Positions 1 to 11,552 of a stretch of 64,000 nt of DNA are shown here, piece after piece (the first letter of the stretch is position 1; every line of letters begins with the position of its first letter). Location: NCBI GenBank assembly GCA_007922195.1, contig ML681990.1, positions 42,306,411 to 42,370,410 on the forward strand, read 5' to 3'. A program made the translations under genes and the position numbers. Under the pieces are notes generated by a model. The model was not told where the DNA came from, searched no databases, and saw only the letters and a list, made by a program, of their open reading frames with translations. The DNA comes from Podocnemis expansa (taxonomy: Eukaryota > Chordata > Testudines > Podocnemididae).

Positions 1-1964
1 GTCCTCTTATATTATAAGATATTCAGAATAGCATTGAGGAATCTCCAGGAAAAGTGATTGTGCTGCTAGCTAGATGCTGTGCAAAGATATGGTCCCCTGT
101 CCTGAAGAGCTTATATAGCAAAATACCTATATGTCCATAAGTAATAGTATGCGTTAACCTCTTGTGGCAATATCCTTTCATCTGGTACCTTGTCATGCTA
201 CTTTTTCAGGCCTAAGTCTAACTCTGATCTTCCCATGTGGCAATACAGAGCAGTAGTTACTAAGCCTTTCAATTTTTATTTGCTGTAAAATTTCATATTT
301 CTCTGGAAGTTTAGCTTAAAGCCTCTTTTTCTTGTACTCCTGCCTGGTGCAAGGTGGGGACTTGATGTAATTTCTTATCTTTGGCACACTGAGAGGTGGG
401 TGGAAGGAACGTGTAAGGTTTCATGCCCACCCAAAATTGCTGCTTGTCTGATACTGAACATGCTCAGTAACATCTGCTAAAGCTGTTGAACTCATTCTGT
501 CCAGTCGTCCTGCCACATCAGCAGGTACAGGTCCTCTATGAGCACAGTGTTGCTGAGTGGGATTCGGCCAATATTTTGTTCTGTTCCATCAGGAAAAGTT
601 TACTTCCCCTCAGCTAATTCACTTGCTCCTAATTTCTTCACAAGTAGTGGGCAATGTGGGGGAGAATTCCAGTGACTTGTGCTTGTTCTGCCTGAGACTA
701 ATGTAGAACAAGAAGGGTGCTGCTCATATTTGAAGACACCATGAGCCCCCTGAATATGATTCACAAGTTATTAGCTGGCCATGAATATATCACTGCTGGA
801 GAGAAGCTTTGCATTCAATAACTGTTGTGAAATAAATTAAGTATTAAAATATGATCTATTTAATGCTAAATAGAGATTAAAATAAGTCCTTAAAAGTGTG
901 CTTTCATTGGTATGCTTTTGAAACAACTGAAAGTTAGTACCGATGTCATTTTTAGTCCAAGATAAAGATAAAATATTTGACTTCAGTTATGTGTGTAGTC
1001 CTTGCAGTGAACAGTTATGGGCCCTGTTTCCTCAAAGCTAGGTAAACTCAGCTGAAAAAAACACAAAAGCTATTTTATTATTCCAATCTAATTTAGAGAG
1101 AACAAAAATGCAGTTTTCTTTAAAATGTAATTGATGGTCCAGTTCACACACTGTTCAGAATTAAGAGAAATGTTACGTAAAAGTACAAGAAAAATTTAAA
1201 AAGTAGATCTTGTAGAACTGTATGTGCTGGTACAAACAAATTGGTGGCTGGTTGGAGCAGCCTCATAATTTGAATGTCTGAGTTCACTTCTATGTCATTC
1301 AGCTGCGTGTGGTAGCTGTGCCACCAGACTGCAAAATAGTGTTTAGCAGAGGCAAGCATGAAGGGTAATACAGGTGCACGAAGGGCCAAAGAGTCTTTCT
1401 CTCCCAGATGGTTCCATGGTTCCAGTATTTGTAGGATGATATATGAAGAGATCTTCATTTCCAGGTTGTTCTAGATGAGGCTGGAATGTCAAGCTGTGGT
1501 AAAATTTTACTCTCAACTGTGTTGGAAATATGCTGCCAGGGAGGCTGGTTTGCATGGCAGTAACTGTCCTTGTGTGTAGATCAAAGGAAGATGATTGTTT
1601 AGATGGAAAGTAGTTGCTGCTGTCTAAATTTCACTAAGAATTCATCTCCACTGCTGGAAGTAAGTGGTCAAAATGTTCATACTTTAGCTGAGAATCCCTT
1701 TAATCCCACAAAAATGATTTCTAGTGCCTTTTGATCTCCATATCAGGAAAGTCGTATGTGTATATATTAAACATAAAGGGAATCAGAACTGACTGTTGTG
1801 GAGCTGTTTAAGGTGACTCATTTTTCTCCCTGACTTGTGGTATGGTGCTTCAGTTACTAAACTCTTTTGAATGAACTGCACCATTGGCCTAAAATACAAC
1901 TTGCAACACCAGCGTGGTGAGCCCAGCATGCCACCCAATCTGACAGGGACCTATCACTTTAAGA
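1..1964. other. Intron 2 sequence, nothing recognised
   Basis: AT-rich intronic DNA. Short open frames on both strands have no recognisable domains, no homology I can name and no splice context. No repeat family was identified. Confidence 0.6.
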
Positions 1965-2146
1965 CAGGGGTCTCAAACTCAAATCACAACGAGGGCCGTG
2001 TGAGGACTAGTACGTAAACCCGAAGACTGCACCACTGAAACCTTTTCGTACAACAATATTGCAAATATCTTGAACAATGTTGTGGGCCACAGGAAATAGC
2101 TTTAGGGACCGCAAGCGGCTGGCGGGCTGTGTGTTTGAGATTCCTG
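1965..2146. mobile_element. Non-autonomous hAT-type DNA element, 182 bp
   Basis: The ends form terminal inverted repeats: caggggtctcaaactc at 1965-1980 and gtgtttgagattcctg at 2131-2146, 13 of 16 positions pairing. The flanks are ctttaaga (1957-1964) and cattaagg (2147-2154), which match at 6 of 8 positions, consistent with an old 8-bp target-site duplication as made by hAT transposases. There is no coding capacity. Confidence 0.75.
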
Positions 2147-3222
2147 CATTAAGGAGTGTACTGACTTTTTCCTGACTCGTGTTTTCGAAGTCTTGTGTGA
2201 GGTAAAGTGCCTTATCTTTGATGCACTAATCCAGCCTGAATGCAAGGCATCGGACGATTGATTGACTACATCAGGATTAATCTCTGCGTCAATTTGTAGA
2301 TAACACACAACAAAAAAATTTAGTGGCTATTTGGGTTTTTCATCAATTAGTTGTGCAGGTGGAAGCTGTTAAGGTTTCACAAGAGACTAATTCTGTCACA
2401 AACCTTAAAAGAGTTGGGTCATTTTACCTTGTCTTTGATGGAATGCATCCTATCTCAAGGTATTGTTAAGACCATCTGTACCAGAAGAAAATTCTCTCCT
2501 TTAATTTCTCTGTTCATAATGCATCTGAACAGTTTTTTTTTTTTTTTCTCTTTTGGAATGTACCAGGTCACACTAAGTATGGGATATGCTTAAATAGTCT
2601 CATAGCAGAGGATATTCTTGGTATGTTTTCTCCCTAGTTCCCACCCCAAATATTTATCCTTCTCCATTCAAAATTACACTCACTGAGCACTATACTAAAC
2701 TCCTAATGTACTCTGCATGTTTTTCAAGAACAGAGTCCAGGTTATTAGATGATCTTAACTGTAAGAGAAGTTTGTTTTGCTTTGTCTCCTCATTCAATTA
2801 TAGTTGCAGAGAGCTACTTTTTAAATGAGAAGTCATAAACTTATAGATTCTATAGTAGTTGCCTCTCTTCCTTCTCCTTCCCCACTCTTACACTCTGCAG
2901 ACACTTGCTATGATGCATGCAGGGTTCATCACAGACAAAAGGAAAGTTTAATTTTTGTGGGAAATTTTTGTTAAAATATTTGTGGCACATCACTGATCTC
3001 TCTCTTCTTAGGGCGGGGAAGAGGAGAAATTGACAGTAACTTGGTTTTTTGTAGTCTTCCATTTTGGTTTATCCTACCAGTTCATTCCCCCCCACCGCCC
3101 AGTGCTGGCTTTCATAGGAAAGTTCCTGAGAAACTGACTTGCGTATTTGCATTATATGCATGTGTGGGCTGGTGACAGAGGTTATTTGCCTTTTACTTGC
3201 TTAATCAATGCTTGTTCAGAGT
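2147..3222. other. Intron 2 sequence, nothing recognised
   Basis: Intronic DNA with a T-run at 2531-2547. No gene, RNA or repeat could be supported. Confidence 0.55.
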
Positions 3223-4775
3223 TGCTCGTTGGTTGTTTTACAGGAGAGTAAACTGACTGAGCCAGCTTTATAGTGACTGCATTTTTGTTCCTTCCCCCCA
3301 TTTATTACTCTTCCTCCATAACTCTTCAGGCACTCCTCTAACAAGAGCCTCATACAAAAAGTGGCCTCGTTGATTCTTCTAGGAGCCATGGTGAAAGTGT
3401 GGTAAGAGTAAGGTGTTAAAGGGAACTGGCTACAAACTATAGTCTAGGTCTTTATATGCTTAGCTGAAGGCAGGTGTGAGAGAGAGAAAAAGCAAAGGCT
3501 TATATTGTCTATTTTTATTAGCTACTTGCTTGCTACATTTTCAGCAGATGTCTTATCCCTTATTTTGGAGAGATGGCGATTTCTGTTTTTTTGTTTTTTG
3601 GTGTGCCTGCAAGGCTATATGTTGGCTAGGGCTGATTAACTGCATGCATACACAGGGTTAAATGGCCAAGGCTAATTAATGGCAACACCACCTACTAGCT
3701 ATGCTTATTGTATAACAAATTCTTCCATTGGAATTTTTTCGATTTATATAAGGGAAGAAGCTTTTACTTCCAATGTCCATTTTCATTCTTCTGAATGATG
3801 CAATCTGTTTTCTCTCCTAGTCCTGATGATACTGAGCAAATAGCATACATATGCCACCTCAGATTCAGAGAGTAAAACTTTGTTCCATATTTTGTTACTG
3901 GGGGTTCTAGACCGGTTCCTGGCTCTGTTTGCAGGATGTGTACTGCCACACTACCATCCACCTGGACCACAGGTAGTTCATGAGATTTACAGTGGGGCCT
4001 CAATTACTAGAGTATTCAGACTCCCCTTGTTACAACCAGTCTTCATAAAATGTCCATTCTGTTGTGGCAGCTCATCTTAAGAAGGGCATCTATATCTACC
4101 TGAAGGCTTGGCAAAATTCAATTTTTAATAATAACTTTTTGGTAATTGATGGTTTTATGTATATTATCAAATTAATTTAGCACAGTTGTGGGAAAGTATT
4201 GGAAGGTGTAAACGGTTCTCTGACAGATGGTTGAGATTCAAAAGTTAAAACAAGTTACATCATGTGTCAAAAGGTACAAAGTCAGTAGCCTTAAATAAAA
4301 CCAGGTTCTGCAGCAATGCTTTTTTCAGTTGATGATGATAAAAATTAGATAAGCAACATTTTTAGTCCATTTGTGTATGATGAAACTGAGTTTATCAACA
4401 TTTTACCAATAGATTGGTTGGGAGGGATTAAATTTTTATCTCTCTGGATTGGGTGGTCAGTGGATGATCATAACAGGAAACTGAGACTCAGTTGTGTCCT
4501 CTGTCTGCCCATCAGAGTTGTGAGAAATCATGATTTATCTCATCACAGATTGTACCACAGAAATGAGGACTTTCTTGCCAGGGGACCATGTCTCTTCACT
4601 TTAGTCCTTACTGAACATGGTGAAATCACACCCAGCTACAATGGTGTGGACTTATGTAGCCTAGCAATGTGATGCGTCTGTATATACATACACAATGCCA
4701 TTTGTCTGGCTTCTGTTACAGTCACTATAAAGCTGGCTCAGTCAGTTTACTCTTCAGTAAAACAACCAACAAGCA
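3223..4775. repeat. 1.55-kb segment bounded by 57-bp inverted repeats
   Basis: 3223-3279 and the reverse complement of 4719-4775 agree at 54 of 57 positions (differences only at arm positions 5, 20 and 22). The arms begin tgct(c/t)gttggttg and end in tatagtgactg. The interior is about 1.44 kb and carries no recognisable transposase. Its longest open frames (for example 4373-4672 +) have no visible domain. No target-site duplication was found next to the arms. It may be a non-autonomous DNA transposon with long terminal repeats, or two inverted copies of one short repeat. Confidence 0.6.
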
Positions 4776-4979
4776 GGAATTTCCTAATACTGTGTTTTCT
4801 TAGTGCTGGTATGGTTACCACAACCTGCCAGTGCCCCAAAAGGAGTGCAGTGCACCATGTTTTCCCCCAGTCCAGTTACAACTGTGTCAAGGACAGGATA
4901 TGGAGTTCACCTGGATCATCTGCAGATACAAGGGACCTGGTCCCCAGGAGACTCAAGAGCTGCATATATAAGCATCATA

Positions 4980-5125
4980 AAGTATGTCTATATAGCAGCT
5001 AGATGCCTGCAGCTAGCCCATGCCAGCTGACTATGATTAGGGCTGTGAGGATTTTTCATTTCTACATAGGCTTCTGGGCTCAAACTGGAGCCTAGGTTCT
5101 TGGGCCCTCATACTTTGCAGGGGAT
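4980..5125. mobile_element. Fold-back MITE-like repeat, family shared with 52665-52945
   Basis: The segment reads like a known style of reptile fold-back element (a 'tatgtctatat' head, then cccatgccagctgact, then a region rich in gagcc/ggctc). The copy at 52665-52945 shares the same word order in a diverged form. The family name is not known to me. There is no coding capacity. Confidence 0.4.
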
Positions 5126-6575
5126 GGGTGGGTTTGTGTGTGTGAGAGATATTCCTCTGTTCTATGACACTCACTACAGATAGTGACAGGCAGTATGCTT
5201 GCAGTGTGCTGCATAAATAAGCAAGGGGGTGCCCGCTCATCTCCCCCTCTGTAGAGAAGCAACCACTCTAAAAGTATGTATACCTCTATAGAAGGACTTT
5301 CGGTGGTGCTCTGTGTCCTGGGAGTCAGCAGTGACCTGATGTGTTCCAAACAGTCTCAAGCCAGGAGTGGTTGCTGCTAAAACCAGTCACCAACTTGATA
5401 TTTCATCAGTAAGAGATCCATTGATAGAATTATTCTGCCAACAAGGATGTTGTCAAGTGTCAGAACTTCTGCCCCAAAGGAGGCATGAGTCCAAGATCAC
5501 TGCCAGAAGTGTTTTTTTTGTACAGTGGAGGCAAGACTACCTCTCTGCCTTTCCACCCAATTCCTCTTCCTTCAGGATGATTGCCAAAGACAGATGAGAT
5601 GAGGCCATTCTTTTCATGCTAGTACTATGTATTGTGACAATGACAGGCCAGAGGGTTTTAAAAGGGTGCTTGAGTGCAGATAGGTAAGCTTCAGAATGAT
5701 AAAGGCCATCTTTTGTGCATGCAAGGGAGGGGTGATTACAACATAGTCACACATGAGGTTAGGCAAAGACTGCTCAAGCCCCATCAAAAGCCCCACCTGT
5801 GCTAGAAGCAGGGGGAGGGGGGAGAATGGAGGGATACAAGCTGCTAAGGCTCATGGGAGCAGGAGAGGGGTCCCCCCCCAAGAAAAAAAATGAGGAACAT
5901 AGTACTACTTCCTGGGAGAATTGGGGAAGAAGGGACTCGGGCACCTGCCTACCAAGAGAGACTGAGACTGCCCAGCACCCAAAGAGCACCACAACAACAA
6001 CAGCTTGGCTGGAAGAGCCAGGGACAGGTACTCTGGGGTCCAGGCCCTGTGGACATAGGGCTTGACCTACTGAGGTCCAGACACATGCCCCACCCTAGAG
6101 CACTGAAGTTGAGAGATTCTGAGAGCGGGCTGGTGAGAAGAAAAGACTTGCTCTGACCAGGACAGATTTACAGGAAGCCTAATTTGGCAGGGGAGATGGC
6201 TGTTTCCTGACAAAGCAGAGGGGCTGCTTTGTCATAGTGTGTATAATATAACTAATGCAGGTTGCCTAAATGGTAAGTTTTGAAGTACTGTATAATGGTG
6301 GAAAAGCCCAGGCAAGAGACACTTTCACATTTGATGATAACTGTAGTACAGAATGTTTTTCTGCTGCACGCTATTTAACTAGTGTGTGTTTGGTCATTTT
6401 CACTAGTAGTGAATATCAATAACAAATAGAGCGACATGAGTCAGACTTAATAGAGTGCTTGGGTATTTAATATGTGGCTTTCATGGGACTTTTGAGGTGA
6501 CTCTGTAGTTCTGTTTCACAGTGATTTAGAATGTGTTCTTTAGAAACTTTGGTGCAGTGGGTGAACTCCTGGCCC
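5126..6575. other. Intron 2 sequence with one perfect hairpin, otherwise nothing recognised
   Basis: Purine-rich and mixed intronic DNA. Open frames at 5774-6156 on both strands overlap each other and look like low-complexity artefacts. A perfect 11-bp stem with a 5-nt loop lies at 6208-6234. Confidence 0.5.
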
Positions 6576-6805
6576 CATTGCATCACAGAGCTGTAAGAGA
6601 CCATGAGAGGTCATTGAGTCCAGACCCCAGTGCTCATGGTGGGACCAAGTACCCTCTAAAACCATTCCTAACAGCTGTTTGTCCAACCTGCTCTTAATAA
6701 TCTATAGTGATAGAGATTCCACAACCTCCCTAGGCCACTTATTCCAGTGGTTATTCACCCTGACAGTGTGGAATTTTTTCCTAGTGTTTAACCTAAACCT
6801 TCCTT
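6576..6805 (-). mobile_element. CR1 LINE 3' fragment
   Basis: The segment reads as the reverse complement of a CR1 3' region: a 'gagaggtcattgagtccag' block near the 3' end, then the aacctgctc and gattccacaacctccc blocks, which match the other CR1 copies in this window (for example 36312-36560). It is old and 5'-truncated, with no open reading frame. Confidence 0.75.
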
Positions 6806-7467
6806 GCTCAAGTTAAAAATCAATGGCTAAACTTTAATAGATTCAGTTAGGCTAAAATTTACACAGTAACTCCTCTTTTCTTCGTGTCCAGTATAAAACT
6901 GTGTGTGTAGCAGAGGAACACACATGCACTTGAAGCTTGCCAAGCATATATAAATGATACCTTCTATACTATTTTGCAATGTTCAAAACTTGGTGTGTAA
7001 CTTTTTTCCTATAGTTGTTGTATGTGTTACTCCACTAATGCTAGCTCTAGGCCCATCTTTATGGAGGGTGGGGGGGAGGGCAGATAACCATCCTCACTTC
7101 CCCTCCCCCCAGTGCTGCACTTTGGCAAGGGGCAGGCTGGAAGCACAGAGCCTAAGCTATGGGCTGTGACCCTATCCCTTCCCCTGGGGTGTGGGGGCAG
7201 GGCTGAGGACCCCCAGAGGCCAGCTGGTGCTGCACGATCTCCTTCTCCCTTGAGGACAGCCCTGCCTGGTTTTATTCACATTTAAGGAATGATCTGTCCC
7301 AAAAAAGTTCTGAAAGCTGCAAGATTGGGTTTCTGAGCACAAATGTTGAGGCTTTTATTTTAGTATAAGACAACGGCTGTCCTAGCAGTATATCTTTAGA
7401 ATAACACAAGAACATACCCACCATAAAACCTGTGGTGTTGTATTCTTCTGACCGCATTGTCACCCAG
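6806..7467. other. Intron 2 sequence, partly G/C-rich low complexity
   Basis: Contains G- and C-runs around 7065-7110 and 7180-7215. No gene or named repeat was seen. Confidence 0.5.
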
Positions 7468-7775
7468 GAGCATCACTGCCCCAGGGAAAGACATGGGGTA
7501 TGGGCCCTGTGTCCGGGTCCGATCTGGTGTCAGGCTTCTGTTGCCACCAGCCTGGCCAGGGATGGGGCTGGGAGAGGCGGGCACCACCACAGATGTCCCA
7601 GCCTCAGTCCCCTGCCACAAGAGTAAGGGCCTGGCCCTGGATCCCTGGTTGGGGCTAGGGCTGGGAGAGGCAGGGACTGTCCTGGGCACTTGGGGCACTG
7701 GCACTGGGACTTGGGGTGCATGCTCCATGTGCCAGGCACCAGTGACATCACTGTTGTCATCTCTTCTAGGAAAAC
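7468..7775. repeat. GC-rich dispersed repeat, copy 1
   Basis: This block contrasts sharply with the AT-rich surroundings and shares words and order with 57920-58240: a shared start (aggag..c..tgcc), ggatggggc(t/c)gggagaggc, cttggggcactggc and tgccaggcacca. Both copies are followed by a sequence resembling an inverted Penelope-like tail. Long open frames on both strands come from proline/glycine-rich low complexity and are not considered genes. Confidence 0.6.
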
Positions 7776-7982
7776 AAGCCACTCTGTATATTAATAACTA
7801 GATATGGCTAGAACAGTTTTTATCACAGCTAAATCATGGTACCAGTTAATATGGCTTTGCTAAAGAGTAGCCTTGGTGTGATACTATAGCTAAATACTCA
7901 GCATAAATGCATGTTTGTAGATTTTACATTATTTATAATTTGATGAGAATGTCTTATAACTGCAATTACATTTTCTTTGCAG

Positions 7983-8114
7983 GCAATAATAAATAGCACT
8001 ATCACCCCCAACATGACATTTACTAAAACATCCCAGAAGTTTGGCCAGTGGGCAGACAGCAGGGCAAATACGGTCTATGGCTTGGGATTTTCCTCTGAAC
8101 ATCATCTTTCAAAA
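7983..8114 (+). CDS. HOMER1: HOMER1 exon 3, second half of EVH1 domain
   Basis: This 132-nt exon encodes 44 residues in phase 0, starting [10 protein letters not shown] and ending SSEHHLSK. It is preceded by a pyrimidine-rich acceptor ending ttttctttgcag and followed by the donor gtaagt at 8115. The protein reads as the C-terminal half of the Homer EVH1 domain, corresponding to about residues 55-98 of mammalian Homer1. It includes the [17 protein letters not shown] stretch, and the glycine equivalent to G89 of the ligand-binding surface is present. EVH1 of Homer docks PPxxF-type ligands such as mGluR1/5, Shank and IP3R. Identity to the mammalian protein looks essentially complete, as expected for a highly constrained domain. 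There is no frameshift or stop. The preceding EVH1 exon must lie upstream of base 1. Confidence 0.97.
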
Positions 8115-10676
8115 GTAAGTGTGTTTAAAAAAAAAAAACAAAAAAAAAAAAACACCCTGAAACTTGAAGCATATGGAAAAATGTGGTGGTTGGGTTTTTT
8201 CCCTGGAACAGCCAGAGTGATTTAGGAATAGCTAGAACCAAATTAATACCTTACTTTGGCTTGACACTCAATAGTGTTAAGGTAGTAGTTACATTTTCTA
8301 TGAATCCAGCCTTTATAACATGAAAAATGAAAAGAGTATCCTTGTCAGCAGGTTCTTAAACCCACCTGGTGGTGGTCAGCAATTTAAAAAAAAAAAATTA
8401 ATTTTAACCTCACAGCAGAATGTAAAATTCTATCTTCTTATTTCTTGTCACGGAAGATTGTTTGTTTGAAATTTCCCCCACTAGGAAACAAAAACATTTA
8501 TGTAGATGATCAGTTATGTTTTTTTTCTTTTAAGGAGGAAGATTCAGGCTCTAATTTTAAATAGCTTCTTCCTTGCTATGCTTGGATTCTATCAGAAAAA
8601 TTGTGGCTTAGTAAATGGCACCCATTTTTCAACTGTTCTCTTCCCCCAGACCCCCTTCTTCCATTTTCTGCCATAAAACTAAAATGTTACTACAAAAGTT
8701 TCAAAAATTGAAAACTTAAGAAAAACAGTATAAGTAAAATAAAAGTAATTTTATTATTGATCTGTAGAAAAACAAGTAGAATACCAGTAATATGAGAGAC
8801 ACTTTGCAGTGTGTATGGAATTTTTTCTATCCTAATTGAAAATGAAAGTCCACCTTCATTGGGGCTCATGTTTCCCAGAGAGTAGCGCAGCAATGTTCAT
8901 GTAGACGCCAAGTCAGAAATACTATCTGCTAATGTGCTCTGCTGATGGGATCCAGAATCCTATGGAAATCAAGTAGGATTCTCTCTGGGCAAAGAGTTCA
9001 TGCTGGTGGATTGTAGTGTTGGAAAAGCTATTATTTGTAAAGCAATTCTAATGTTAGCCATAGAAAGTCTGAAAAATGAATTATGATACAATAATCAGTT
9101 TTGAGGACATTCCCGCTGGTTAGGAGAGACCTGAAACAGCTTTTTTACTGAAGAATTTAGTGCCAGTTAAAAAGTGTTAGAGACTGTTATATGTTTTAGG
9201 CTGCCTCATTGGATGCCTTTAAGAAAATCATAAGTGAAAGCAACTGTGGTACTATTTGTCCATTGTGACAGACCAAATCCCAAAGATCTGATAGACTGTG
9301 AGTGAGAGGTAATCTGCAAAGGCATCAAAATTATGCTACTAAATATTTCTCCCTGCACCTACCCAGGCAAGAAAGAAGCAATGTGACATACTTCTAGGCC
9401 TTATTAGTAGCATGGCTGTGTTTACCACAAGGAACACTGTTTCTGTTTCTCTTTTCCAAACTCAACAGCCATGGGAAGGAATCTTCCAGTGTGGTTTTGA
9501 GGAATGTTATTTGTACTGTTTTATCAGTATTTTGTTAATTGTGTGGGGTATAGAGAGAGAGAGAGACTTTGTCTAGGGTGACAAAATTAACTTTCAGCTA
9601 GCATTCCTGGTGTTCTCAGTGCTGCAGTTTGAATGATAGACTGCAAGTTAGTAGCATATGCAGTAATTCAGAGGGCATACTGAAACAGAGAAACTCCTGG
9701 AACTGTGGATCTTCCATAATACCCTAATTTGCTTTTATTGACACTCATTGGGGTCAAATATGCTGCACTGCTCCATCCACACTGCACCTAGGAAACAGTA
9801 GGGCTGGCCTCAGTTCAGGGTCAAGGTGTTGAAACAGTTCCTATGTGCACATCCCACTTTGAAGTGTCTCCTGACAGAATGTGTGTCCAGTTGAACATTA
9901 TTGTGGTTTGTTTTACAAATATTATTTCTACATTTTGTAATCAAATAGCATCAGTTGCACAAAACCAAGGAAGATTCTGAATGACGTTCATTATAGTATG
10001 TATGTGAAGTCGCACACATCCTATTGCTTCAGTGAGCTTTAAAAAAAATATTAATTTTGGATTGTTTAAACTGGTGTAAATTATCTGTCCAGGAGACGAT
10101 TACTCATTAACGCCTCTCTCTCTTTCTTGCATTGCTAATATTTTAAAGGGTTATTTGACGAGTGCTGATTTGATTTTTCCCTTTCTAATGTAGTTGTTTG
10201 TTTGACTACAGGTCTACTTCAGTTTTCAAAACTATCTCATATGAGATTAATTCTGTAGGCAAGAGTGCTTTGTATTCAGTCTTCTTTCAACATTTGATTA
10301 TTCACTGCAATAGGAATTCCTGGTTTTTCAAGCATCTTGATACTGCATCTTCATTTGCCATTTTCTGTAGTTCTTGGGGTTTAGTCTTGGGATGTGCTTG
10401 TACATTGGTATAACTCATGCAAATAAGAATATAGTCAGTGTACTGATGAATTTGAAAAAATAGAGAATTGCTGTAGGAAGGAGTTGTTAAGGAGGGCTCA
10501 CCCTGAATTCCATGCTCTTTGTTGGATATGTAAATTTTTTTGTATAAAAAAATCAGTTTTTCTGCTGTTCATGGTAATAAACATTCAGTATGTGTTCAAT
10601 ATGCTATTTTCATGGTACCTTATCTTAAGCATTAAACCTACAACTTTTGGATTCATTAGTCATCAATCCTCCTTCA
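8115..10676. other. Intron 3 sequence, nothing recognised
   Basis: AT-rich intron with A-runs (8127-8152, 8384-8396) and a short GA repeat (9551-9566). No gene, RNA or named repeat was supported. Confidence 0.55.
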
Positions 10677-10875
10677 GCAAAGCAAACGAGGAGTCTTTAA
10701 AGAGAAACAAACTTATTTACTACATGAGCTGCTGAAGTGGGATTTTTCTCCTTTGAAAGCCCTTGCAATAAATAAATGTTAGTCTTGAAAAGTGTTGCCA
10801 GACTCCTTGTGTGTTTGTGGTCCCTCCCACCGCTTAACTAGGCTAACATGGCTACCCCTTTGGAACTTGTCAGTC
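10677..10875. mobile_element. Palindromic Penelope-like element tail
   Basis: Two inverted copies of the Penelope-like 3' tail meet head to head: a left arm (acgaggagtctttaaag, then acttatttac...catgagct) and a right arm (gaagtgggatttttctcc, aataaataaatgttagtc, gactccttgtgtgtttg, then gctaacatggctacccctttggaac). The family is recognised from the same words in the body-containing copy at 17158-18010. It is diverged. Confidence 0.65.
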
Positions 10876-10887
10876 CTTGTTCAGCCG

Positions 10888-10906
10888 CCCCCCCCCCCCC
10901 CCCCCC
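10888..10906. repeat. Poly-C run (19 C)
   Basis: Uninterrupted C19 close to the end of the Penelope tail. The opposite strand is G19 and could form a quadruplex. Confidence 0.9.
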
Positions 10907-11089
10907 AACCTCTCGCATTAAACAAGACTAAGTTTTAAAATGTAGAGTGTTCTGGTTTGTGGGGTTTTTAAGCTAACAAAATTCAAAAAAAAGCATGAAA
11001 GCTTCTCTGTAGGGTAAAAAAGAGCTTCGCTTTCTGATTGTAATCTGTTCAAGTCACTCTTCAATTGGGAAATAGGTTTGTTGAGTAGG

Positions 11090-11240
11090 CCATGGACTGA
11101 GACATAGAAGACTTGGGTTTATAATCCACTCTTACCTTCCTGTGTGACTTTAGGCAGTTTGTGTCTCTGTCACTGTGTCTCCTTCCACTCTGTCTCTTTG
11201 AGACAGAGACTGCTTCTCACTACATGTTTGTGCAGTGTCT
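11090..11240. mobile_element. MIR-like SINE fragment
   Basis: The order gacttgggttta, then ctgtgtgactttaggcagttt, matches the MIR core pattern (a 'gggttcaa' region, then 'tgtgaccttgggcaagt'). It is very diverged. The call rests on pattern recognition only. Confidence 0.5.
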
Positions 11241-11534
11241 ACTGGAATGGGACACAAGTTCTGATCAGGGACTCAGGGTGCCACAGACATTGCTTTAGTT
11301 AACAAATCTGTTTCTAAAACAATGTACTCCTTTGACTTAAGTTTCACATAACTCCCGTTTTAATATTCCCTGACTGGTGTTTAGGGACTCATTGTTCTAA
11401 TCACTGCACAAACATAGCAAAAAGACAGTTGTTGTTCCAAGGTTTTTACTGTCTAAATTTAAGAGCAGACTGTATGGATGGGTACAAGAAACAAGAAGAG
11501 CTGGAGAGGGCAAGAAAGACATGTAAAAAGCTAT

Positions 11535-11552
11535 CCCCCCCCCCCCCCCCCC
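11535..11552. repeat. Poly-C run (18 C)
   Basis: Uninterrupted C18 in intron 3, the second of three such tracts in the window. Confidence 0.9.

Noticed and set aside
5774..6156. Overlapping open frames with purine-rich sequence as a small gene
   Set aside because: They overlap on opposite strands, have low-complexity composition, no splice context and no domain.
7396..7801. Long overlapping open frames on both strands in the GC-rich block
   Set aside because: They arise from GC-rich composition. The second copy of the repeat shows similar open frames on both strands with no domains, so they are not genes.
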